From: Chryseobacterium phosphatilyticum
GTDB taxonomy: Bacteria; Bacteroidota; Bacteroidia; Flavobacteriales; Weeksellaceae
Length of the DNA stretch: 64,000 nt
NCBI RefSeq assembly: GCF_002899825.2
Contig: NZ_PPED02000003.1
Location: forward strand, 781,542 to 845,541
Reading direction: 5' to 3'
Below are positions 46,004-54,194 of the stretch, one piece after another. The first letter of the stretch is position 1, and every line of letters starts with the position of its first letter. Position numbers and translations under genes: made by a program. The notes beneath the pieces are model-generated. The model had not been told where the DNA came from. It did not search any database and saw only the letters and a list, made by a program, of their open reading frames with translations.

Positions 46004-46122
46004 CAGTCCCTTAAACAAAGGGATTTACTTAAAAAAGTAAAGGGCCGACTCGGTAGCTCAGCTGGTAGAGCAATACACTTTTAATGTATGGGTCCTGGGT
46101 TCGAATCCCAGCCGGGTCACAA
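45995..46122 (+). repeat. 128-bp direct repeat containing tRNA-Lys, copy 1
   Basis: The segment from the -7 box through the tRNA to two bases past it is repeated at 48252-48379, at a fixed offset of 2257 bp. One substitution (46041, A versus G) is the only difference, in the leader. The leader has two small stems, CCCTT/AAGGG and TTTACTT/AAGTAAA. Confidence 0.9.
46047..46119 (+). tRNA. tRNA-Lys (TTT anticodon), copy 1
   Basis: A 73-nt gene that folds as a cloverleaf. The acceptor stem is GACTCGG / CCGGGTC (one G-T pair), the D arm is GCTC / GAGC, the anticodon stem is ATACA / TGTAT with loop CTTTTAA (anticodon TTT), and the T arm is CTGGG / CCCAG with TTCGAAT. The CCA end is not encoded. Confidence 0.96.
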
Positions 46123-46124
46123 GT

Positions 46125-46159
46125 AAAAAAGAATTACCTTTCAGTAGTTCTTTTTTTTT
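46125..46159 (+). terminator. Terminator of tRNA-Lys copy 1
   Basis: The stem AAAAAAGAATTAC / GTAGTTCTTTTTT (one G-T pair), 6-nt loop, long T-run. Confidence 0.8.
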
Positions 46160-46296
46160 GTTTTTACCCATAAGGGTCTTTACTTTTAATTTTACCGGTT
46201 TCACGTTGATGGATCTTTAATATTAAAAGCCTTTCCAGAACTAAAATTAGCCGCAGTCCTTTATCTTTGTATTCAGTATGAAAATTGAATTTACAG

Positions 46297-47100
46297 ATGA
46301 AATGTGTTCACCAGATCGATTCTTCGAAATTTATTTTATGTAATCTTCAGGACTGCCCGAACCTCTATTTTCAAAACCCTCAAAGAGCCGGATTTTTTGA
46401 GATTATTTGGTTTAAGCATAGTAAAGAGGAGGATGATCATGGGAATCAATACATGTATTTGGTACCATTGTATCGCGTAGAAACATTTGATATACAGGAT
46501 AAAAAAGGATGTATAATTGCCTTTAAAAGAGAATATCTCGAAGAGGATGATAAAGAATTTGCACTGGATGTTTTTAATCTCTTCAATATGCAGGGCCAAT
46601 ATACCAGTTTTCGTTTGGAGCCTGAGGTGCTGGAAACCCTTCAATATGTAAAAGTATTAATGGAAAGGGAGTATAAGCATCCCAATGGAACTTATCTTGT
46701 TCTAAAAGCTTTACTGAAAGTCTTCCTTTTAAATCTGATCAGAATGAATCAAAGTTACTTCCTGCATCAGGATGTCGACCAGAAAAGGGTTTACCAGTTT
46801 ATTATGCTGATGGATAAGCATTACAAAGTACATCGGAAGACCCATTTCTATTCTTCAGAAATGGGGATTAGTGAAAAACGGATCAATCAGATTCTCAAAG
46901 AAAAAATGAATAAAACCATCACCCAATTATTACATGACAGGGTTATTTTGGAGGCTGACCGGATATTGACTTCCGGTGATATGACTATAAAAGAAATCGC
47001 ATTTTATTTAAATTTTGATGATCCTGCCTATTTTTCCCGTTTTTATAAAAAACAGACAGGACAAACGCCTGAAGATTTTAAAAAGCAAATTGTCAATTAA
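46297..47100 (+). CDS. AraC-family transcriptional regulator
   Basis: A 267-residue regulator. The N-terminal ligand part has FFEIIWFKHS and QYMYLVPLYRVETF; the C-terminal AraC HTH has YSSEMGISEKRINQILKE and the signature IAFYLNFDDPAYFSRFYKKQTGQTP. Start taken at ATG 46297; a TTG four codons upstream is possible. The gene directly upstream of the PhlG-like hydrolase and on the same strand, 237 bp away, so it probably regulates that hydrolase. Confidence 0.88.
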   Translation: MKCVHQIDSSKFILCNLQDCPNLYFQNPQRAGFFEIIWFKHSKEEDDHGNQYMYLVPLYRVETFDIQDKKGCIIAFKREYLEEDDKEFALDVFNLFNMQGQYTSFRLEPEVLETLQYVKVLMEREYKHPNGTYLVLKALLKVFLLNLIRMNQSYFLHQDVDQKRVYQFIMLMDKHYKVHRKTHFYSSEMGISEKRINQILKEKMNKTITQLLHDRVILEADRILTSGDMTIKEIAFYLNFDDPAYFSRFYKKQTGQTPEDFKKQIVN

Positions 47101-47337
47101 TTTCTTTAATAAAGAGCTTAGCCAATAAATACTTTCCATAATCAATTTAATATCCGTTTCCAAATTATCCAATTGGATTAGGAGATAATGCAAGTAGAAT
47201 GGGATAGATCCTATTTAAATTTGTTTCAGGATTTATGGGCTGATAAGATGAATTGTAGAGGGTGAAATTCACGATCAATATTTTTCAAACTTAATAAGGC
47301 TCCAAAATCCAACATATATAAATAAAATGGATTTATC

Positions 47338-48039
47338 ATGGAATTGACAAAAGAAATTGAAAAACTGGTGTTTAAGGATATAGATACCCTTCTATCTCCT
47401 AAACCAATGTCTCTTGAGGCAGGTATCAGAAGATTAGAAAATGGTATGTTGCATATTGCGATGCGAAATATACTGCATGGTTGCAATGGAAAAATGCTGG
47501 ATTGGTGGTTTACTTATTTTGAAACAACTGCAGACCTGAAACTCTGGCACCCTCATGATCATATAAAGCATGGAGGATGGGATAGTCAATGGATTAAGAA
47601 TAAAAATTATATTGGAGCAACCATACACGCTACAGAATCATTGGGGGATATTCCTCCCGTACCGGCAACTATAAAATTCCATAATCCCACAGAGATTTTT
47701 GATTCAGTTCTTTTAAAACAGGCATATGCTAATGGAAGTGTAAGTGCTGTAGTGTACGCAAGAATAGGTTTTGGTGAAAATACTCCCATAGATATCAATG
47801 GGGATCCTTTGGATGGTTATATGTTTCATATTATGAGAGATACGGCTCAAGGCGGGATGTTGAGGAGTCATTTTTTTCTGGGAGCCTTAACTGCAGATAC
47901 CGATCATCAACTTCCTGATGAGATAGGATTCGGGTTGATGGAACATTGTTACAGTGAGTTTACCTACCTCTCAAAAGTTCTTCCCTCACTTTATTATGCA
48001 GAGAATGAAAATGGAGACAAAGCTCCGCTTCTTTGGTAA
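47338..48039 (+). CDS. PhlG/DAPG-hydrolase-family C-C bond hydrolase
   Basis: A 233-residue enzyme related to 2,4-diacetylphloroglucinol hydrolase (PhlG), a zinc enzyme that cuts a carbon-carbon bond in a phloroglucinol ring substituent. The ligand pattern is visible: HPHDH at 71-75, HATE with E100, and H203-x3-E207 in MEHCYSEF, so the metal site appears complete. No signal peptide. Preceded by an AraC regulator that may sense the substrate. Natural substrate in this bacterium is unknown; a detoxifying role against plant- or microbe-made acylphloroglucinols is plausible. Confidence 0.8.
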   Translation: MELTKEIEKLVFKDIDTLLSPKPMSLEAGIRRLENGMLHIAMRNILHGCNGKMLDWWFTYFETTADLKLWHPHDHIKHGGWDSQWIKNKNYIGATIHATESLGDIPPVPATIKFHNPTEIFDSVLLKQAYANGSVSAVVYARIGFGENTPIDINGDPLDGYMFHIMRDTAQGGMLRSHFFLGALTADTDHQLPDEIGFGLMEHCYSEFTYLSKVLPSLYYAENENGDKAPLLW

Positions 48040-48230
48040 TTTCTCCGGAAAGAATTTTAAATGTAGGCTTAAAAACATTTCAAGGATTTTGTATGTCTTT
48101 TTTGAGAAAATGATTTCATAAACAGATACTTAAAAATAATAAGATATTTGGATGACAGCAGAAATGTATTATTGCCTTTTCTTTTCCCTGAAGAAAATGT
48201 GAAAAAAATGAATAAAATTGTAGAAAAAAC

Positions 48231-48260
48231 TTGGAATTAAAAGAATAATTTCTATCTTTG
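48231..48260 (+). promoter_or_regulatory. Promoter of tRNA-Lys copy 2
   Basis: TTG (48231-48233), a 19-nt spacer and TATCTTTG (48253-48260), the same geometry as copy 1. Confidence 0.8.
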
Positions 48261-48379
48261 CAGTCCCTTAAACAAAGGGATTTACTTAAAAAAGTAAGGG
48301 GCCGACTCGGTAGCTCAGCTGGTAGAGCAATACACTTTTAATGTATGGGTCCTGGGTTCGAATCCCAGCCGGGTCACAA
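48252..48379 (+). repeat. 128-bp direct repeat containing tRNA-Lys, copy 2
   Basis: Second copy of the segment at 45995-46122, with 127 of 128 positions identical. The flanks are unrelated, which marks sharp repeat borders. Confidence 0.9.
48304..48376 (+). tRNA. tRNA-Lys (TTT anticodon), copy 2
   Basis: All 73 bases are identical to copy 1 at 46047-46119, including the CTTTTAA anticodon loop. Confidence 0.96.
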
Positions 48380-48380
48380 C

Positions 48381-48414
48381 AAAAAAAGAACTGCTATTTG
48401 GCAGTTCTTTTTTT
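48381..48414 (+). terminator. Terminator of tRNA-Lys copy 2
   Basis: A perfect 14-bp stem with core AAGAACTGC / GCAGTTCTT, loop TATTTG, flanked by A and T runs. It may also stop the converging GNAT gene, whose stop codon is at 48464. Confidence 0.82.
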
Positions 48415-48463
48415 GTTTGTTATAAATTTAAAAACAGTGCTTGAAGAAGTCGTTGGTGTATTC

Positions 48464-48952
48464 CTATTGTTTCTGTTGAGCCTCTTGGGAATACTGCATG
48501 ACAATTTCAGTTTTCCGTTTTATAACTTCTTTAAAGTTTGTCTTTTTATAAAAATGATAAGCTCTTTTATTGTCAGGAGCTACCTCCAGGAAAATTTCAA
48601 TATCCTTAAATCGTTTTCTTGCTTCGTTGATCGTGGAATGAATCAACTCATATGCTATATTTTTCCCCTGGAATTCTTTTTTGACATACATTTGATACAG
48701 GCTTCCTGTATAATCTTCATTCTTAACAAATGTACAGATGCCAATAAGCTGCTGATCTGAAAATGCTCCAAAAACAAACCTTCCCAATACCTGATCTTCT
48801 ATATCATTTTCCATTCCGAATTTTTCTATTTTCAAAGCTTCTTCATGAGTGGCACTAAAAGCTTCAGGAAATGCTTTCAGACTCTCGAGGCGAATTTTTC
48901 GATATATTTTACTTTCTGTAGGGGAGAGACTGCGATATTGAATAGTTGACAT
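48464..48952 (-). CDS. GNAT-family N-acetyltransferase
   Basis: A 162-residue protein. The acetyl-CoA binding loop is seen in LYQMYVKKEFQGKNIAYELIHSTINEA (R/Q-x-x-G-x-G/A variant, here QGKNIAYE), and the C-terminal strand has DNKRAYHFYKKTNFKE. It transfers an acetyl group to an amine; the substrate cannot be told. It stands alone, convergent with the second tRNA-Lys gene. Confidence 0.88.
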   Translation of the reverse strand: MSTIQYRSLSPTESKIYRKIRLESLKAFPEAFSATHEEALKIEKFGMENDIEDQVLGRFVFGAFSDQQLIGICTFVKNEDYTGSLYQMYVKKEFQGKNIAYELIHSTINEARKRFKDIEIFLEVAPDNKRAYHFYKKTNFKEVIKRKTEIVMQYSQEAQQKQ

Positions 48953-49293
48953 AATGACGATTATAATGTTTTGCCGGATAAAAATGCAAACATTTTTTGA
49001 TTGACGAAGGCTAATTTAGAAAAAAATTATATTTAAAGATAATATTGTAAAATTAATTTCGTTAATGATGAAATAATTTATCTCAAAGCAAGGATATATT
49101 ATTGTTGTTAAAAATATTGTTATTCCTTTTGTAGGATGAATTTGAGAATTATGTATATTTATAATATAAATTGCTTGAAAACGGAATTTTATTTAAGATT
49201 GTTTGATCGTTAGATTTTGATAAAGAATGTTCAGTTGAGATGGAACAGCACAATGTGATCCTTATTGAAAGTAAATATATTTATTCAGAAATC
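48953..49293. other. Intergenic region, nothing recognised
   Basis: A 341-bp AT-rich gap between divergent genes. No open frame, repeat or consensus promoter was recognised. Confidence 0.5.
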
Positions 49294-50742
49294 ATGAAGA
49301 AAATTACAATCTATACACTTTGTATAGGTTTGTTATTCTTTGTGATCTCATGCAATCAAAAATCCCGGGATAAGGAAAGGGAAGTTTTTGATGTCTCCCT
49401 CATGAATCAGAGTGCAAATTTGCAGCTATCCGGCAAATATGAAGAATTTATTCGTCTTAATACAGAATATCTGAAGAAAGCTGCAAAAATGAAATATCAG
49501 GGCGGAAAGGCCCTCTGTTATCTCAATATAGCCGGAGTAAATGTGTCCGCGGGAAACTATGAAAAAGCATTGTTTTTTTTTAATAAGACAGAGAATGACC
49601 TGATAAATTCTGAAAATGGCTATCATAAATCTATATTTTATAACGATTATAGTCTATATTTTTCCCATCTTAAATCATATGATAAAGCTATAAAATACAA
49701 TGATAAAGCATTTTATTATCTGAAAAATGCTAAAGAAACAGATCTTGTAAAGAAGCTTCTTCCAAGACTTTATGTAAACCGGGGAATCTATTTTGCCTGG
49801 AAAGGATGGAAAGGAACCTCTCTGAAGAGTTTCCTCAAAGCTAATGCATTGGAAAATTCAGCGTATACCAATTGCATGGTTGCTCAATATTATCTGTTTA
49901 TGCACCAGCCGGAACGTGCAGGCCTCTATATCACCCAGGCGGACAAAAAAATGCTTAGTCAGAAAACGACTGATGTAGAATCTCTCTGGGTGTATTATAC
50001 AATGGGGTATTATTATAATGAAGTTAATAACCTTGATGAAGCAGAAAAAGCACTTACAAAAGCATTAGAAATTAATATAAAAACGAAAAGTACATACTCC
50101 TCGCATATCAGTGAAGTGTATAAAGCTTTATCTGATTTGTATAAAAAGAAGAATGATGAGAATAAAGCCTATTACTATCTTGAGAAATATATGAAAGAAG
50201 AGGGCAGGCTTGATAGTGAACGATTTGCGACAATGAACAAAAGTACTGATGATTTTATTTCAGAGATGAAAAAAGAGTCAGATTGGCATAAAAATGATTT
50301 ACCTTTACTGATAGCCTTATCTATTGCTGCCATTACTATTTCCGGTATATATGTTCAGAAAATAATAAAGAATCTGAGAGCAAAAAAAAGAAGCCTAAAG
50401 CAGGAAACAGATGAGCTTAAAAACTATGTGTTCAACAAAAAAATGAAGGAAATTACTGAGCTTGCCCGGAAAAATGATTCATCATTTTTAAAGAAGTTTA
50501 AAGAAATAAATCCCGATTTTATCAATGCTCTTTTAGCTATTAATCCGGATCTTGAAAATTCAGAGCTTACTTTTTGTGCAATGCTAAAATTAGGTTTTTC
50601 ATCCAAAGAAATAGCGGATTATACTTTTGTACAGCACAAATCTGTTCAACAAAAAAAATATAGAATCAGAAAAAGATTAAATATACAGGGTGATGAGGAT
50701 ATTTATGATTTTTTTGCTCATTTAAAAAAACAAAATGATTAA
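49294..50742 (+). CDS. Membrane-anchored TPR regulator with C-terminal HTH, copy 1
   Basis: A 482-residue protein. A lipobox ends at Cys20 (FFVISC). Tetratricopeptide repeats fill about 30-330 (for example YEKALFFFNKTENDL and LDEAEKALTKALEIN). A membrane helix follows (LPLLIALSIAAITISGIYV), then a coiled coil and a C-terminal LuxR-like HTH (ENSELTFCAMLKLGF, SSKEIADYTFVQHKSVQQKKYR). The layout puts the TPR sensor in the periplasm and the HTH in the cytoplasm. An upstream 18-codon extension exists but the ATG at 49294 starts the signal peptide. A close paralogue follows immediately. Confidence 0.85.
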   Translation: MKKITIYTLCIGLLFFVISCNQKSRDKEREVFDVSLMNQSANLQLSGKYEEFIRLNTEYLKKAAKMKYQGGKALCYLNIAGVNVSAGNYEKALFFFNKTENDLINSENGYHKSIFYNDYSLYFSHLKSYDKAIKYNDKAFYYLKNAKETDLVKKLLPRLYVNRGIYFAWKGWKGTSLKSFLKANALENSAYTNCMVAQYYLFMHQPERAGLYITQADKKMLSQKTTDVESLWVYYTMGYYYNEVNNLDEAEKALTKALEINIKTKSTYSSHISEVYKALSDLYKKKNDENKAYYYLEKYMKEEGRLDSERFATMNKSTDDFISEMKKESDWHKNDLPLLIALSIAAITISGIYVQKIIKNLRAKKRSLKQETDELKNYVFNKKMKEITELARKNDSSFLKKFKEINPDFINALLAINPDLENSELTFCAMLKLGFSSKEIADYTFVQHKSVQQKKYRIRKRLNIQGDEDIYDFFAHLKKQND

Positions 50743-50827
50743 TGATTTAACGAGAGAATAGACAAAAGTAATGTTTTTAAATGGTAACTTATACCGATAA
50801 TTTTATAGTTTAAATATAGAAAGCACT

Positions 50828-52249
50828 ATGATGCGTATTTTTCTTTCTATTGTTGTCATTATTTTAGTTTCTTGTAATCAGGGGCATACGGAGCATGAAA
50901 ATGCATTTGATGTTCCTTTGTTGACTCAGAACGAGAAGCTTCGTCTTTCTGGCGAATATGATTCTCTTATTAATCTTAACAGAAAATATTATGAACTGGC
51001 CGATCGGATAGACTATCAGGATGGCAAGGCGCTCTGTTATATTAATTTGGCAGAGTTGAATATTTCATTAGAGAACTATCAGAAATCACAGATTCTTTTT
51101 GACAAAGCAAAACGAATTTTGGCCGATTCGAAAAATAATCTACATAAAGCCAGATTTTATAATGTATACGGTCGTTTTAATTTTGAACTCAGGAAGGTTG
51201 ATAAGGCATTTGAATACAATCATGAAGCATTGAATTGTATAAAAGAAACCAGCCCGTCCCAAATTCAAAAAAACCTGCTTTTCAATATTTACCTCAGGCA
51301 GGCTCTTTACTTCATAGAAAGAAAAAGAGATGCAGATGCATTGGATAATTTTCAAAAGGCAAGAAAACTTGATAATACAGGATACTCAGAGTGTGCTATC
51401 AGTGATTATATTTATATGCATAAAAATATGGATTCTGCCTATGTGTATATATCCATGGCATATCACAAACTTGAAAAACAGAAAAGAGATGATGGAATTG
51501 CCTTATATATCAATACAATTCTTGGTGAATACTATTTGGCTGATGGGCAGTATAAAGAGGCCGAAGCTGCATTTAAAAGATCTTTAGAAATAGACAAAAA
51601 AACCAGACGTATTTTTGCGTATTATACAAAATATATATATAATGACCTCCGATCACTCTATGAGAAGACCAGACAAAAAGAGAAAGCCTATTTTTATTTG
51701 AAAGCCTATACTGAAGCAAAAAATAAGACAAATAAAGCATTACTGAATACAATCAACCAGGATATGGAATCTTTTACTGCCGAAACAAAAGAAGGCGCTG
51801 AGAAACACAAGAATAAGATACAATGGGTGATTTTTTTATCCCTTGCTACCTTTTCACTGTTAGGAATATATTCATGGAGAATTGTTGGTCAATTGCGAAA
51901 CAGAAGAAAAGCTCTTAAAATAGAATCTGAAGAGTTGAAAAGCAGTATGAATGATAATACTCAGAATACACTCGTGGAATTGGCAAGAAAAAATGATCCT
52001 GAATTCCTGACCTATTTTAAAGAAGGATATCCGGATTTTGTAAAAAAACTTTTAGAAATTAACCCGGATCTTGAAAATTCTGAATTGACATTTTGTGCGA
52101 TGCTCAAATTGCATTTTACTTCAAAGGAAATTGCAAGTTATACTTTGGTTCAACATCGAACTGTTCAACAAAAAAAATACAGGGTTAGAAAAAAATTAAA
52201 TATTCCAACCGAAACAGATATTTATAAATTTTTAGATCATCTTGATTAA
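50828..52249 (+). CDS. Membrane-anchored TPR regulator with C-terminal HTH, copy 2
   Basis: A 473-residue paralogue of the preceding gene with the same plan: lipobox Cys16 (ILVSC), TPR region (YQKSQILFDKAKRIL, YKEAEAAFKRSLEID), one membrane helix (WVIFLSLATFSLLGIYSW), coiled coil and C-terminal HTH. The HTH block NPDLENSELTFCAMLKL is identical in both, while the TPR part differs, so the DNA-reading end is conserved and the sensing end has diverged. A gap of 85 bp separates the two genes. Candidate target genes are unknown. Confidence 0.85.
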   Translation: MMRIFLSIVVIILVSCNQGHTEHENAFDVPLLTQNEKLRLSGEYDSLINLNRKYYELADRIDYQDGKALCYINLAELNISLENYQKSQILFDKAKRILADSKNNLHKARFYNVYGRFNFELRKVDKAFEYNHEALNCIKETSPSQIQKNLLFNIYLRQALYFIERKRDADALDNFQKARKLDNTGYSECAISDYIYMHKNMDSAYVYISMAYHKLEKQKRDDGIALYINTILGEYYLADGQYKEAEAAFKRSLEIDKKTRRIFAYYTKYIYNDLRSLYEKTRQKEKAYFYLKAYTEAKNKTNKALLNTINQDMESFTAETKEGAEKHKNKIQWVIFLSLATFSLLGIYSWRIVGQLRNRRKALKIESEELKSSMNDNTQNTLVELARKNDPEFLTYFKEGYPDFVKKLLEINPDLENSELTFCAMLKLHFTSKEIASYTLVQHRTVQQKKYRVRKKLNIPTETDIYKFLDHLD

Positions 52250-52257
52250 AATAAAAA

Positions 52258-52284
52258 ACTGTCTGATTCATCACGTCAGACAGT
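52258..52284 (+). terminator. Hairpin after the second TPR regulator
   Basis: A perfect 9-bp stem ACTGTCTGA / TCAGACAGT with a 9-nt loop, 8 bp after the stop. The T-run behind it is weak. Confidence 0.55.
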
Positions 52285-52708
52285 ATTCGAAATATTCTCT
52301 TTTCGCCACTTGTTTTTTTTCGTGGTCTTTGATTCAAATTTGTAAAAAAATAATTAAAATAGAAAAAAAGATTATACTACACACGTACTACAGCAATTAT
52401 TTTTATTTTCAATTAATTAATAATCAGGCGTTTGTGTTTTTGGTGTCATACAATCTACTTTTTGATTACTCGTATTGAATTATTATGATTTCTTTCTTTT
52501 TGGGGTCATCAGTGACCATAATTATTATTAACGAGAACATTTATTGACAATTTGCTCACGTATGATTTTCAGGATATTCCCTGGTATAATTGTCTTTTTA
52601 ATATTTGATATTTTAAATATAATGATCGCTTGAAATTGAATTGTATGTATTTAAATTTTTGAAAATCAGTTTATTTTTCTGCCGCTGTATTCGTGTAGTA
52701 GGTCTGTT
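52285..52708. other. Intergenic region, nothing recognised
   Basis: A 424-bp AT-rich stretch. An open frame of 78 codons (52242-52478) overlaps the preceding gene's end, has no domain or start context, and is treated as chance. Confidence 0.45.
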
Positions 52709-52740
52709 TTGCTTTTTTTTAAATGTAATATATAACTTTG
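52709..52740 (+). promoter_or_regulatory. Promoter of a small transcription unit
   Basis: TTG (52709-52711), a 21-nt spacer and TAACTTTG (52733-52740) fit the flavobacterial consensus. The implied start is near 52747. It faces a 40-codon frame and a strong terminator. Confidence 0.65.
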
Positions 52741-52789
52741 TGCTTATAGTATGATATAGAGTAATTTTTTTCTATAAAATTAAATAAAA

Positions 52790-52912
52790 ATGAAATTTTG
52801 TATTAATTATTGCTTGAGCACTATTGTGAGAATAGCGTGTCCAGTGACAGTGATTTTATGGGAATGGTTTCTCGATTTAAATAGAATTATAATAAAAGGT
52901 AATCAAAGATAA
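52790..52912 (+). CDS. Putative small protein, 40 aa
   Basis: A short frame beginning MKFCINYCLSTIVRI with an AT-rich leader (TTAAATAAAA) before the ATG. It is cationic and hydrophobic, with three Cys and the aromatic core VILWEWFLDL, and ends in GNQR. It lies between a consensus promoter (52709-52740) and a strong terminator (52969-52998), which makes a real transcript likely; whether the peptide is translated or the RNA acts by itself cannot be told. I do not recognise it. Confidence 0.4.
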   Translation: MKFCINYCLSTIVRIACPVTVILWEWFLDLNRIIIKGNQR

Positions 52913-52968
52913 AACACAAATGATTCTCCAAAACAGGATCTAACGGAGAAAAGAAAATTAGAGGGAGT

Positions 52969-52998
52969 GGCTGTCTCAGAATTGAGGCAGCCTTTTTT
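52969..52998 (+). terminator. Terminator of the small transcription unit
   Basis: The stem GGCTGTCTCA / TGAGGCAGCC (one G-T pair) with loop GAAT is followed by TTTTTT. No gene longer than the 40-codon frame lies between it and the TPR regulators. It can also stop the converging monooxygenase transcript on the other strand only weakly, as that side has no U-tract. Confidence 0.8.
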
Positions 52999-53007
52999 AA
53001 ATCAGGA

Positions 53008-54168
53008 TCATGATGCATGTCCGTTAAAAAATTCAAGTATCGTTACCAGCGCTTTTTCAGAATGCATCCGTTCCCCGTTTTCAACCGATTCGTGAATTGC
53101 TTTACTGGCCTGCTGGCGCATGCTTGCTTCGTAAGCTGCAATCGCTTCTCTCAATGTACTATATCTGGAGTCTGTCAGATATTCACTTAATTTCAAAGCA
53201 TCAAGCATCGCTATATTGGCCCCTTCGCCGGCAAAAGGAGGCATTACATGCGCTGCATCACCTATCAAAGTAAGGTTAGATCGAGTTTCCCAAACCTTAT
53301 CTAAAGGCATATAATAAATGGGACGAGGAATAAAAGGAGTATAAGCATTCTCAAACAATTCATCCCAAATGTCACTCCATTCTGAATATTTTTCTTTAAA
53401 CCATCGCAGCATTTGGATATTATCCGAAAAATCAAGATCACTTGTTTCCGGCCAGTTTTCATCCGCTTTAAAACTGGCATAAAATCCCAGGTCGCCATTA
53501 CCTTTTTGTCCGATAAGTATATTTTGAGAATTTCCAAAAGCCATTATTTTACCATTATTGATTAATGCATTGATTCTTGGAGCAGCTGCTTTTGAAACGT
53601 TTCCTTCAAGCATCAGTACTCCGGAATAAAGAGGTTTGATATCAGTAAGATAAGGGCGTATTTTTGAATGGGCTCCATCTGAAGCAATAACGAGGTCAGC
53701 ATATACTGATGTCCCGTTTTTGAAATGAAGTAACCAGCCTTCATTCTGGGGCTCCATCGAAATAAAGTGGCTATCCCATACTACAGTGTCAGGTTGTAAA
53801 GACTCCAGTAACATTGTTCTTAAAGGACCACGATCTATTTCAGGACGAAAATGTTCGTGACCAAAATTTTCTTCGGGTTTTGTTTCATGGTCACTGTACA
53901 GGATTTCTGCTTGTGGATTGATAATGAGCATTTTGTCGGCTCCCGGACGAAATATTTTTTTAAACTCTTCCAACAGATTTGCCTTTCGTAAAGCAGCTAA
54001 TCCTGAATCTTCATGCAAGTCAAGTGGAGAACCCTGAACACGGGCATATTGATTGATATCTCTTTCATATACTTTTACATTGGCGTTTTTCAATTGTAAA
54101 AGTCTGGCCAGGGTAAGTCCCGCAGGACCACCACCGACAATAGCTATTGATTTGTTGTCTATCAGCAT
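53008..54168 (-). CDS. TetX-like FAD-dependent monooxygenase
   Basis: A 386-residue class A flavoprotein monooxygenase. The FAD/NAD motif is GGGPAG (12-17), the second motif is ASDGAHS, and the GD motif reads LIGDAAHVMPPFAGEGAN, followed by the block DALKLSEYL. The overall line-up (VKVYERD, LDLHEDSG, VWDSHFISMEP, MPPFAGEG) parallels the tetracycline-inactivating TetX enzymes of Bacteroidota, but substrate residues cannot be confirmed by eye. It follows its AraC regulator by 26 bp in one operon. The enzyme may oxidise an aromatic or polyketide compound. Confidence 0.85.
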   Translation of the reverse strand: MLIDNKSIAIVGGGPAGLTLARLLQLKNANVKVYERDINQYARVQGSPLDLHEDSGLAALRKANLLEEFKKIFRPGADKMLIINPQAEILYSDHETKPEENFGHEHFRPEIDRGPLRTMLLESLQPDTVVWDSHFISMEPQNEGWLLHFKNGTSVYADLVIASDGAHSKIRPYLTDIKPLYSGVLMLEGNVSKAAAPRINALINNGKIMAFGNSQNILIGQKGNGDLGFYASFKADENWPETSDLDFSDNIQMLRWFKEKYSEWSDIWDELFENAYTPFIPRPIYYMPLDKVWETRSNLTLIGDAAHVMPPFAGEGANIAMLDALKLSEYLTDSRYSTLREAIAAYEASMRQQASKAIHESVENGERMHSEKALVTILEFFNGHAS

Positions 54169-54194
54169 TTTAATTTAAATTTTACAAGGCAAAT

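Noticed and set aside
45995..48379. Integrative element between tRNA genes
   Set aside because: No integrase, no phage or conjugation genes; repeats are long and include the promoter, which fits duplication as well as capture.
52242..52478. A 78-codon plus-strand frame
   Set aside because: Starts inside the preceding gene, has no ribosome-binding context and no recognisable features; chance in AT-rich DNA.
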